Part shown: piece after piece, positions 11,601 through 19,866 of the stretch
Position numbering within the stretch: the first letter of the stretch is position 1
How the letters are laid out: each line of letters opens with the position of its first letter
From: Laspinema sp963821735
GTDB taxonomy: Bacteria; Cyanobacteriota; Cyanobacteriia; Cyanobacteriales; Laspinemataceae
Direction: 5' to 3'
Assembly: GCA_963821735.1 (NCBI GenBank)
Contig: CAWGFK010000009.1
Span: 1 to 64,000, forward strand
Length of the DNA stretch: 64,000 bases
Notes under the pieces: model-generated
Told to the model about the DNA's origin: nothing
What the model saw: the letters and a program-made list of their open reading frames with translations, nothing else
Database searches by the model: none
Position numbers and translations under genes: made by a program

Positions 11601-11807
11601 ATGATTTCTGACATTATTAAGCAAGTATTACGAACAGGTTATTTGAGTGTTACAACGGAAAATAAACTCCGTGTGATGTTTGAAAACTGTTGTACTTTAG
11701 AAGAATTGGACGCCTTAAGCGAGTTACAAGCCGCTATTTTATCAGGTCAGGTGACCCGGGATTTGTGTGTGAACGCCCATCAGCGCGGGTCTGTCTCCGT
11801 AGAGTAA
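11601..11807 (+). CDS. small conserved hypothetical protein
   Basis: This 68-residue protein starts MISDIIKQVLRTGYLSVTTE and is predicted helical, with NKLRVMFENCCTLEELDALSELQAAILSG and a polar tail. It has no membrane segment or signal peptide. AGGAGCG sits about 9 nt before the ATG, which is good support for a real gene. Similar short proteins of unknown function occur in filamentous cyanobacteria. It stands alone, divergent from clpC. Confidence 0.7.
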   Translation: MISDIIKQVLRTGYLSVTTENKLRVMFENCCTLEELDALSELQAAILSGQVTRDLCVNAHQRGSVSVE

Positions 11808-12241
11808 TTGTAACCTGCCCACACCGATACAGCGTGGGGGGGTTACCTGAACACCATGACAGCAAACTGAGCTAAATTTTCCTCAAGGGTCCTCAATGGT
11901 CCGAGCTCATCCTTGATGTACTATTGGAGGATCTGCCTCCTCTTCCCCCTCTACTGCTGGATTATAAGGATCGCCTCTCCTAAAATCCCCACAAATTTTC
12001 CCAACCCCTCCGAAGACTGTGCATAATTTTTCCAGATCTCTCCTAGTAAGTAATTAGAGAGCAATGAGACACCAGCGACTCACCCTCAAACCCTAATCCA
12101 GGGTCTTCGAGGGCGATCGGCTGTTTTGAAACCGCCGCGAGGTCCAACCCCGCATCAGCGCAATCCCCAGGGAAAGCACCAATGCGGACCTCCCCCTCTC
12201 AAAACCCTCTAATTCCTCAACACTTTGACCAGAGGTCAATT
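11808..12241 (+). other. intergenic region before the repeat/PPC gene
   Basis: No gene or strong hairpin is seen. A longer in-frame start for the downstream gene exists at 12182, but the Met at 12242 with AGAGGT upstream fits the protein better. Confidence 0.4.
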
Positions 12242-13782
12242 ATGGCAGTCAATTTAGCCGATTTAAACTTTTATCGCGCTGTCAATCCGGATTTAGCCGG
12301 ATTCAACGACCCCGAAGCCTTTTCCCATCTCATCAACAATGGACTCAACGAAGGACGAGTTTTTTCCCCCTACATTGATCTCAATCTGTATCGCGCCGTC
12401 AATCCAGACTTAGCCGCAGCCGGATTAACCAGTAATCGGCAATTGTACGACCATTTACAAAATGCCGGAGTAGCAGAAGGACGCACCTTTTCCCCGGTTT
12501 TTGATGCCAATTTCTATCGCGCCGCCAATCCAGACTTAGCCGCTGCCGGACTGAATAACGAGCAACTTCTGGAGCATTTTCGAGGATTCGGCATCAACGA
12601 AGGACGAGCTTCCGCACCGAATTTTCAAGTCAGTTTTTATCTGGCAGTAAACCCGGATTTACAGGCAGCCGGTTTCAACTTCCAACAAGCACTCCAACAC
12701 TATGTATTCGCCGGAATCGGCGAAGGACGAACTGCTGCACCAAGCGGTCCCGTTGCGCCACCACCACCGCCACCACCTACGGATCCGGGTAATACTCCTG
12801 GAAGTGCCTTAAATATCGGTACTCTCATCGGTACCCGTGCATTTGACCAATTTGTAGGTTTTGACGATCGCGAAGATTACTATCGCTTTGATGTCAACAG
12901 TCCGATTAACTTCAACCTGTATTTAGATGGGTTGACGGCTAATGCTGATGTATTGTTTTATGAAGATATTAACCGAAACGGTGCGATTGATTCCGGTGAG
13001 AATATTATTCACGAATAGCCGGAGAGGTGGAATCAATTCCGAATCTATTCAGTCGCAATTTAGCAGTTGGGAATTACTTTGTTCTTGTTGAAGCAGACTC
13101 CGAAGGTCGTAATACGAACTACAACCCTTCGACTTGTCAACGAAACCAGCGAAGCTGTAGATGTTGGTATTCTCAATGGAACCCGTACTTTTAGTGAGTT
13201 AGTTGGGAGAACAGACCCTCGCGATTACTACCGATTTAACCTCACCAGTCCCAGTAGCTTTAATTTGACCTTGGATGGATTGACTGCTAATGCCGATGTA
13301 CTTGCTTTATGAAGATAAAAACAACAATGGTCTAATTGATTCGGGATGAAGATATCATTCATAGATAGTCGAAGAGTGCTGGAACAAATTCCGAATCAAT
13401 TTCTCGTAACTTGCCATCAGGCAACTACTTTATTGTGGTTACAGGTGATGAAGCAAATACGAACTATAACTTACAAATTTCTGCGACACCTGGCGTTAGT
13501 CCTCAAAGCACCAACCCAATTAATCTCAGTGACAGTGCAATTTCCGAATTTACTGCTGACCCCATTATCAATCCCCGCAGTTTCAATACTGCCAATGATT
13601 CAGCTATTCAAACCTTCACTGCAAATGGGAATGCTGCGAGTGATTTGACTGGTGGATTGGGGAATGCAACAGCTAATTTACTCCTGAATGATTCCTTTAC
13701 CGGAGGGAATGACTTCGCCAACCTGTTAGCAGCTAACCCGGTGGAAACTCCTGATTTTAGTCAAGGTTTGGCTTTGATTTAG
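12242..13782 (+). pseudogene. NPDL-repeat and PPC-domain surface protein, frameshifted
   Basis: The N-terminal half has four repeats of about 44 residues around FYRAVNPDLA, each ending HF..G..EGR.FSP. A Pro-rich linker (VAPPPPPPPTDPG) follows, then two bacterial pre-peptidase C-terminal (PPC) domains with DYYRFDVNSPINFNLYLDGL and DYYRFNLTSPSSFNLTLDGL, each with a calcium-loop-like EDINRNGAIDSGE stretch. The last 120 residues form a Ser/Asn-rich tail. Reading breaks near 13011, 13127, 13303 and 13344, each by one base. PPC domains occur in secreted proteins, so an extracellular adhesin-like role is likely. No N-terminal signal peptide is visible. The clustered one-base lesions could be decay or sequencing error. 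Confidence 0.75.
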
Positions 13783-13900
13783 GGTTGTCATTCATCTAAC
13801 TGAACTGGAGGGGGAATTGAAAAATTGCCCCTCCATCAGGATGGAGATTAGGCGAGATTGGGGTAAAATAATATGAGCTAATCCTCACCCCCTGACGCCG

Positions 13901-15121
13901 ATGTTACCGAGTGACTTGCTGAGTCATCGTATGAATGGAGAGACGATTGTTCCCAAGCGATTGGAGATTAACTCCAAAAATTTGGCGATCGCCTCTCAAC
14001 TGATTACCTGTTTCCAAGAAGCAGTGGGTTGTCCCCAAAGTGAACTCGATCGCCAACTACACGACATAGAAGGCGATGGCACCGACTACCGCATTAAACG
14101 GGGACTCGCTCATATTTTAAAAGGCAGTTTAAGCACTTTTGAGGTCATTTCTCCCCTGGAACCCATTGAATTGCGCCAGCGGGTATTTACTGCGGCAGCA
14201 GAAACAGTTCCCAGTAAAGAAGGAACTCAACTCACCCTAGAAAAACTCGCCACTCAATTAAGTCAAGAATTAGAACGGGAGGTTCTCCCCCTGCATATTC
14301 AATTGGGATTATATGCAGATTTAAACGAGAATAAAATCCTCACCGAATTTGATGCACCCGCCCCAGAATTATTACTCCATCGTTACAATGTCTCCCAAGT
14401 GCAAGGGGTATTTTATCGCGCTACTCATTTATTAATCAACGCGCATCGCAATGACCCTGGGGAATATAAACTGTTATTCAAGTATTTGAAATTATTTCAA
14501 TTAATGGCTTATATAGAAGGCGATGCTGACTGCGGATTTACCATTACCATTGATGGTCCAACCAGCTTATTTAAACCCAGTACCCGCTATGGATTAGCCA
14601 TTGCTAAACTGTTGCCTGCACTCTTGCACGTCACCAAATGGAGTTTAGACGCCACCCTCCAAAGTCGCGACCCCTACACCGGCGACTGGAAAACAGGGCG
14701 ATTTGCATTAAATTCTGACTGTGGATTAGTCAGCCACTATCCTCCAGGCAAGCCTTATGATAGTATGTTGGAAGCCTCATTTGTTAGTCGTTGGGACTCC
14801 ACTAAAACCGAATGGAAATTAGAACGAGAAGTGGATTTAATTCCCATTCCTGGTAGTGTGATGATTCCCGATTTTCGTCTGGTGCATCCCGATGGCAGAA
14901 CCTTTTTATTGGAAATAGTTGGATATTGGCGTCCGGAGTATTTGCAAAAGAAATTTGCTCAGGTGAGGAAGTCTCAACGGAATGATTTGATTCTAGCTAT
15001 TTCCGAACGGTTGAATTTAGAAAAGGCGGGAATTAATTTAAAGGAAGTGACAGTTCCGATGGTGTGGTTTAAGGATAAATTGCAGCCAAAACAGGTTTTA
15101 GAGGTGTTAGAATCAGATTGA
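13901..15121 (+). CDS. DUF790-family nuclease (Bax1-like)
   Basis: This 406-residue protein begins MLPSDLLSHRMNGETIVPKR, the usual DUF790 opening. The C-terminal third has a PD-(D/E)XK-type core: MIPDFRLVHPDG, then FLLEIVGYWRPEYLQKK. In archaea the homologue Bax1 is an endonuclease that works with the XPB helicase in DNA repair. The cyanobacterial proteins are assumed similar by homology. No XPB-like helicase lies beside it here, but uvrC lies about 0.9 kb downstream. Length is usual for the family and the reading frame is intact. Confidence 0.85.
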   Translation: MLPSDLLSHRMNGETIVPKRLEINSKNLAIASQLITCFQEAVGCPQSELDRQLHDIEGDGTDYRIKRGLAHILKGSLSTFEVISPLEPIELRQRVFTAAAETVPSKEGTQLTLEKLATQLSQELEREVLPLHIQLGLYADLNENKILTEFDAPAPELLLHRYNVSQVQGVFYRATHLLINAHRNDPGEYKLLFKYLKLFQLMAYIEGDADCGFTITIDGPTSLFKPSTRYGLAIAKLLPALLHVTKWSLDATLQSRDPYTGDWKTGRFALNSDCGLVSHYPPGKPYDSMLEASFVSRWDSTKTEWKLEREVDLIPIPGSVMIPDFRLVHPDGRTFLLEIVGYWRPEYLQKKFAQVRKSQRNDLILAISERLNLEKAGINLKEVTVPMVWFKDKLQPKQVLEVLESD

Positions 15122-15130
15122 TTTAATTTG

Positions 15131-15187
15131 CCCAAATCCGCACCCTCAAGGGTGGGGCTATACGGACGAAGCCCGCCTGCGCGGGCT
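15131..15187 (-). repeat. single copy of the 132-nt repeat core with two hairpins
   Basis: The minus strand reads GCCCGC..GCGGGC, then TCCGTATAGCCCCACCCT, then a TGAGGGTGCGG hairpin. It is the same element that is tandem at 49385-49740, but the first stem has changed on both sides (GCCTGC/GCAGGC there, GCCCGC/GCGGGC here). It is followed by a separate palindrome at 15192-15209 (GGCGATTCG with its complement). Confidence 0.75.
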
Positions 15188-15264
15188 ATCTGGCGATTCG
15201 CGAATCGCCCCTAAAGATAGGGGTTTAAATCGCGGGGGTTTGTCTTATTAAACATCTAAAAAAT

Positions 15265-15903
15265 ATGCTGGAAATTGTCCAATTGACCGATATCAATCAT
15301 CCCGATTTTCAAGGTGCTTTACAAATCTACCTTGATTCTTTTCCTGCTTGCGAAAGGCAACCTCTTGAAATCCTGGAAACCCGATTATCGAATCAGCTTT
15401 ATCAATGGTTTGTTGCCAAAGCGGAAAACCAAGTGGTGGGAATTGCTTTACTCTACCCCTTAAACCCGACGGATTTTATCCTGCTAGACTATCTGGGGAC
15501 CGATAAAAATTACCGCAGTCGCGGGATTGGTCGAATGTTAATGTCTCATCTCATTAATCGGGTAGAAAATCAGCAAAAAATATTATTGATTGAGGTGGAA
15601 AATCCCCAGTTTTGCGAAGATTTAGAACAAGCAGAACGACGGATTAAATTTTACCAAAACAATGGAGCAAAAGTTCTGCGATCGGTTCGATATCTTCTGC
15701 CGCCTTTATCAGGAGATGTGCCGACGGAGATGTTATTAATGATGGTTCCGGCAGAATTGGGGGGTCAATTGCCAGGGAAGCAGGTAAAAAAACTGATTGA
15801 ACAAGTTTATCAGGAGATGTCCGATCGCCCTTCGGAAGATGCGCTATTACAGTCTTTTATTGAAGAAATTCCGGATGTTGTCGAATTGGTGCATCTATCC
15901 TAG
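15265..15903 (+). CDS. GNAT-family N-acetyltransferase
   Basis: This 212-residue protein has a GNAT fold. The acetyl-CoA loop is YRSRGIGRMLMSHLI (the R/Q-x-x-G-x-G/A motif) near residues 92-106, preceded by the beta-4 strand FILLDYLGTD. After it come LLIEVENPQF and a FYQNNGAKVL segment, the usual last strands. The C-terminal 50 residues are an extension rich in acidic residues. The substrate cannot be told. It sits alone between repeats and uvrC, with about 120 bp to uvrC. Confidence 0.85.
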   Translation: MLEIVQLTDINHPDFQGALQIYLDSFPACERQPLEILETRLSNQLYQWFVAKAENQVVGIALLYPLNPTDFILLDYLGTDKNYRSRGIGRMLMSHLINRVENQQKILLIEVENPQFCEDLEQAERRIKFYQNNGAKVLRSVRYLLPPLSGDVPTEMLLMMVPAELGGQLPGKQVKKLIEQVYQEMSDRPSEDALLQSFIEEIPDVVELVHLS

Positions 15904-16027
15904 GCATTAAAAGTTAGGATGGGAAATCCCTACCCCATTCTATTCGGTGAGTTTCCCCATCCCTGGATACCTTTGCTAAAATAGTAAATCCAGGATAAAT
16001 TTATCCCGATTCTATGCCTAAACTCTT

Positions 16028-17908
16028 ATGGAAACCACCCAACCTTTAACCCTGATTCAGGACTCCGAACGACTGGAAAATCGACTCAAGGAAATCCCCC
16101 CAGTTCCAGGGGTCTATTTGATGCGCGATCGCGACGATCGCATTCTCTATATTGGCAAGTCCAAAAAGCTGCGATCGCGGGTGCGGTCCTATTTTCGCGA
16201 CTCCCAAAGTTTGAGTCAGCGGATTGAACGAATGGTTCAGCAAGTGGCGGATATTGAATTCATCGTCACGGATACAGAAGCAGAAGCATTAGCATTAGAA
16301 GCAAATCTGGTTAAGCAGCATCAACCCTATTTTAATGTCCTGCTGAAAGATGATAAAAAATACCCCTACCTCTGCATTACTTGGTCGGAAACTTATCCCC
16401 GCATTTTTATCACTCGCAAGCGCAAGGCGGCCAGTGCTAAAGACCGTTATTATGGTCCTTATGTGGATGCGGGAGTGTTGCGGAGTACGTTGCATTTAGT
16501 TAAGCAAATTTTCCCCTTGCGTCAGCGTCCCCAACCGCTATTTAAAGACCGACCTTGTTTGAATTATGATATTGGTCGTTGTCCAGGGGTTTGTCAAGGA
16601 TTGATTGATTCAGAAGACTATCGCAAAACGGTGCAAAAGGTGGCGATGGTGTTTCAGGGTCGGACGGAGGAATTACTGGATATTTTAAAACAGCAAATGG
16701 AGGCGGCAGCGGAGGAGTTGAACTTTGAATTAGCGGCAAGACTTCGCGATCGCATTCAGGGGTTGCAGTCCCTTCATGCCGGTCAAAAAGTCTCCCTGCC
16801 GGACGATCGCCTCTCCCAAGATGCGATCGCACTTTCCAGCAATGGCGATCGCGCTTGTATCCAACTCTTCCAAGTTCGCGCCGGACAGTTAGTCGGACGC
16901 TTGGGATTTGTGGCAGAAGCGCAAACTGCCGAACCTGGTGCGATTTTACAACGGGTGTTAGAGGAACATTACCGCAATGTAGACTCGGTGGAGATTCCTG
17001 CCGAAATTTTAGTCCAACATGAATTACCCGAGGCGGAGATATTGGGAGATTGGTTAAGCGATCGCAAGGGTCGCAAAGTCTCCATTCTCACACCGCAACG
17101 GCAAACCAAGGCGGAATTAATCGAAATGGTTGCCAAAAATGCGGACTATGAAATGGCGCGGATGCAAAAATTCAGCGATCGCAATGCTGCCGCAATGCAG
17201 GATTTAGCAGAACTCCTGGATTTGCCGGAGTTGCCACGGCGCATTGAAGGATATGATATTTCTCACGTCCAAGGGTCCGATGCCGTTGCCTCCCGCGTCG
17301 TCTTTATCGATGGACTTCCGGCAAATCAGCATTATCGCCGCTACAAAATCCGCAATCCTGAAGTGCAATCGGGTCACTCTGATGACTTTGCCAGTCTTGC
17401 GGAAGTGCTAGGACGCCGGTTTCGCGATGCGGGTAACCAGAAACGAGAAACAGGTAAAATTGAACAGTCCCCGGATTGGCCGGATTTGGTGATGATTGAT
17501 GGCGGTAAAGGTCAATTGTCAGCAGTGGTGGAAGTGTTGCGGGAGATGGATTTACTCGAAGAGGTGCGAGTTGTGAGTTTGGCGAAACAGCGTGAGGAAA
17601 TCTTCCAACCGGGAGAGTCGTTACCTGTACCATCGGACCCGGAACAACCGGGGGTGCAATTGTTGCGACGGTTGCGCGATGAAGCACACCGCTTTGCTGT
17701 GACGTTTCACCGGCAACAACGCACCGAACGAATGCGGCGATCGCGTTTAGATGAAATTTCCGGGTTGGGATTTGAACGACAAAAACAATTGTTAGCGCAT
17801 TTCCATTCTATCGATTATATTAGTATTGCAACTCCGGAACAACTGGCAGAAGTTTCGGGAATTGGTCCAAGGTTGGCACAGCAAATTTATGAGTATTTTC
17901 ATCCATGA
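16028..17908 (+). CDS. uvrC: UvrABC system protein C
   Basis: This 626-residue excinuclease subunit makes both incisions around bulky DNA lesions. It has the GIY-YIG nuclease (GVYLMRD, then ILYIGKSKKLRSRV, about residues 28-110), the Cys-rich segment (DRPCLNYDIGRCPGVCQGLI near 175-195), the UVR motif that binds UvrB (AAEELNFELAARLRDRIQGL near 225-245), the RNase H-like nuclease domain (IEGYDISHVQGSDAVASRVV near 410, then DLVMIDGGKGQL) and a C-terminal tandem helix-hairpin-helix (ISGLGFERQKQLLAHF, VSGIGPRLAQQI). Full length and intact. Its stop overlaps the next gene's start as ATGA, so the two are co-translated. Confidence 0.97.
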   Translation: METTQPLTLIQDSERLENRLKEIPPVPGVYLMRDRDDRILYIGKSKKLRSRVRSYFRDSQSLSQRIERMVQQVADIEFIVTDTEAEALALEANLVKQHQPYFNVLLKDDKKYPYLCITWSETYPRIFITRKRKAASAKDRYYGPYVDAGVLRSTLHLVKQIFPLRQRPQPLFKDRPCLNYDIGRCPGVCQGLIDSEDYRKTVQKVAMVFQGRTEELLDILKQQMEAAAEELNFELAARLRDRIQGLQSLHAGQKVSLPDDRLSQDAIALSSNGDRACIQLFQVRAGQLVGRLGFVAEAQTAEPGAILQRVLEEHYRNVDSVEIPAEILVQHELPEAEILGDWLSDRKGRKVSILTPQRQTKAELIEMVAKNADYEMARMQKFSDRNAAAMQDLAELLDLPELPRRIEGYDISHVQGSDAVASRVVFIDGLPANQHYRRYKIRNPEVQSGHSDDFASLAEVLGRRFRDAGNQKRETGKIEQSPDWPDLVMIDGGKGQLSAVVEVLREMDLLEEVRVVSLAKQREEIFQPGESLPVPSDPEQPGVQLLRRLRDEAHRFAVTFHRQQRTERMRRSRLDEISGLGFERQKQLLAHFHSIDYISIATPEQLAEVSGIGPRLAQQIYEYFHP

Positions 17909-18618
17909 CCCTGAACCCCAAATTGCTTAAACGTGCTATTCCTTATTGGATTGGGGGATTAATTTGCTTTGAAGTGGCGATCGTCATCATTTACCTTGGT
18001 GGCGTCTTCATTCATCGAGAAGTTTATCCCCCATTTGATATGGATGGATTTATGACGATTCCCACCCTATTACAAGCATCGATTCTCTTCCAACTTTCCT
18101 TGGTTTATTTGGGGATGTTCTTCTTGTTCCGCAAGTCTTCGGAACGTCCTTCCCCGGCATTTTGGTTCGTGCAATCGATGTTATTATTCTATGTTGCTTT
18201 AGATGAACTGGTCAAACTCCATCTGGGATTGGGTTCATCCAGTTGGATGCCGATTGCTGGTACTAAATATTGGATTGGAATTTATAGCTTTTTAATCGTG
18301 GCGATCGCGGTCTTCTTTTTCCGAGATTTTAAAGCACTCTGGTATAATTCTCGAAATTTAGTGATTCTAGGAGTCTCTGGATTGTCGCTGGCACTTATTG
18401 GTGCATTTGGTGCCGAGATTTTTAAACATATTATCTTGAATCCTCTACTGGCTAAATTTTTTCCAGAACGGCAAGTATTAACCTGGGTCATCGAACAAGT
18501 CAGAATTGCCTTTGAAGAATTTTTAGAGATGTTGGGAGAAACGTTAATTTTATATGCGGTTTTGCTATTTGTGGCAAAGAAAATCGAGCAGAAATTTCAG
18601 GGGGTTTTGGGGAAATGA
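17905..18618 (+). CDS. integral membrane protein of unknown function, coupled to uvrC
   Basis: This 237-residue protein has about six hydrophobic helices: near 15-37, 55-75, 87-103, 121-140, 153-172 and a last one near 210-230. It has no recognised domain. It lies in the uvrC transcript with an ATGA overlap. Genes placed this way are not always functionally related, so I draw no repair role. Conserved in some cyanobacteria as hypothetical. No signal peptide separate from the first helix. Confidence 0.7.
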   Translation: MTLNPKLLKRAIPYWIGGLICFEVAIVIIYLGGVFIHREVYPPFDMDGFMTIPTLLQASILFQLSLVYLGMFFLFRKSSERPSPAFWFVQSMLLFYVALDELVKLHLGLGSSSWMPIAGTKYWIGIYSFLIVAIAVFFFRDFKALWYNSRNLVILGVSGLSLALIGAFGAEIFKHIILNPLLAKFFPERQVLTWVIEQVRIAFEEFLEMLGETLILYAVLLFVAKKIEQKFQGVLGK

Positions 18619-18646
18619 GGAAAGTTTTAGATGAGTGGGTGAGATT

Positions 18647-19132
18647 TTAGATATAGGATTCGGCGAAAATTTCGGCTTCTTCGGTTTCTTCGGCATGAGC
18701 TGCGTAATAGTCCTTCATCCACTCTTTCTTAATGATATCCCTTGACGGCGAATCAATCGGTAAATTGCCACGAGCAAGTTTCCAAGGATCTTCTTGATTA
18801 GTCATGCGTTTTAACTCATAAGCATCGCACCCCAAGTAAACATCGGCAATTTCTTGAAGAAACTTCTCAAGTTGTGGGTTTAGAGTTGGTTTGACAACAT
18901 TCTCGATAATCGGTTTCCAGCTAAAAGACTGGTATTTTTGATACAAAATTGGCAAAACTGGACCGTGAATCCATGCTTCAAAGTCTTCTTCAAATAAGGG
19001 AGAATCTTCAATTGCTAAATGCCATGCCTGAGCATAGTAAACTAGCTTCTGTAGCTTCAGATTGCTGAGAAAAGAGCCGGTTTCATTTGCCAACCAAATA
19101 AAGTAATTTGCCACTTCAAAGGGACTTACCAT
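18647..19132 (-). CDS. SocA/Panacea-domain (DUF4065) protein, possible antitoxin
   Basis: This 161-residue protein has the Panacea-type opening (VANYFIWLANETGSFLSNLK then LQKLVYYAQAWHLAI) and the FEAWIHGPVLPILYQKY motif that define the SocA/GepA domain. In Caulobacter SocA is a proteolysis adaptor and antitoxin for SocB. Other Panacea proteins neutralise diverse toxins. No small toxin gene lies directly beside it: the neighbours are a membrane protein (convergent) and an Uma2 gene 90 bp upstream. The partner is therefore unknown. There is no clear terminator. Confidence 0.85.
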   Translation of the reverse strand: MVSPFEVANYFIWLANETGSFLSNLKLQKLVYYAQAWHLAIEDSPLFEEDFEAWIHGPVLPILYQKYQSFSWKPIIENVVKPTLNPQLEKFLQEIADVYLGCDAYELKRMTNQEDPWKLARGNLPIDSPSRDIIKKEWMKDYYAAHAEETEEAEIFAESYI

Positions 19133-19222
19133 GTTTAAGCATCACCTTCGTTTTAAACTTCACCTTTTATTTTAACATAAACTTTCGCTTTATGCATATT
19201 TTTTATCGAAACCGAGAACAAT

Positions 19223-19795
19223 CTACCGGTCGATGCCGAGATAGAGTTCACCGATCGCAAACGCTAGGTTAAGACTTTTCAACACAATGCGATCGCCTTC
19301 CCCATAGACTTCAGTTTCCCAGGTATCTGTACCCGTAAGGCGACGGCATTCTACCCCCTGGGTTTCCTGAGAAATTAGGATGTATTCTGCTAAACTGTCA
19401 ATCTTTTGATAGTCGGTGAATTTTTCCTCTAAGTCAAAGGTTTGGGTACTTGGGGACAGGACTTCGGCAATCAATTTAGGATAGCGTTTGATATGGCGAT
19501 CGCAACGGTCCCGGGAGTCGCAAGTCACAAAGGCATCCGGATAGTAATAAAACTCATCTTGATAATTGACCTTAACATTCCCCGAATAAAACCGACAGTC
19601 GGGGGAGTTTCGCCAATCCAAGTTAATCAGGTACAGAAGATTTTGAGCAATGCGATCGTGATTATCAGTTTCACCTGCCATTGCATAGACTAACCCGCGT
19701 CGATATTCATGACGAATTGGGGTTTGACGTTCGATGTCCAGATATTCTTCAGGACTGATGGAGTTGGGGACAGCAATCATCCCTGTTGCCTCCAA
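19223..19795 (-). CDS. Uma2-family (DUF820) endonuclease-like protein
   Basis: This 190-residue intact Uma2 protein has HEYRRGLVYAMAGETDNHDR (conserved Glu/Arg), then FYYYPDAFVTCDSRDR with the conserved PDAF Asp, and PKLIAEVLSPSTQTFDLEEK with the catalytic-type Glu and Lys. This is the PD-(D/E)XK pattern. The family is very abundant in cyanobacteria and its function is not settled. It is the intact counterpart of the broken copy at 1751-2310. It lies upstream of the SocA-domain gene on the same strand with a 90-bp gap. Confidence 0.9.
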   Translation of the reverse strand: MEATGMIAVPNSISPEEYLDIERQTPIRHEYRRGLVYAMAGETDNHDRIAQNLLYLINLDWRNSPDCRFYSGNVKVNYQDEFYYYPDAFVTCDSRDRCDRHIKRYPKLIAEVLSPSTQTFDLEEKFTDYQKIDSLAEYILISQETQGVECRRLTGTDTWETEVYGEGDRIVLKSLNLAFAIGELYLGIDR

Positions 19796-19866
19796 AAGGT
19801 GATTGACTTTAATTTAATTATAGCCTTAAATTGAACAATAGCTCCACATGATAATGATTATAATAA

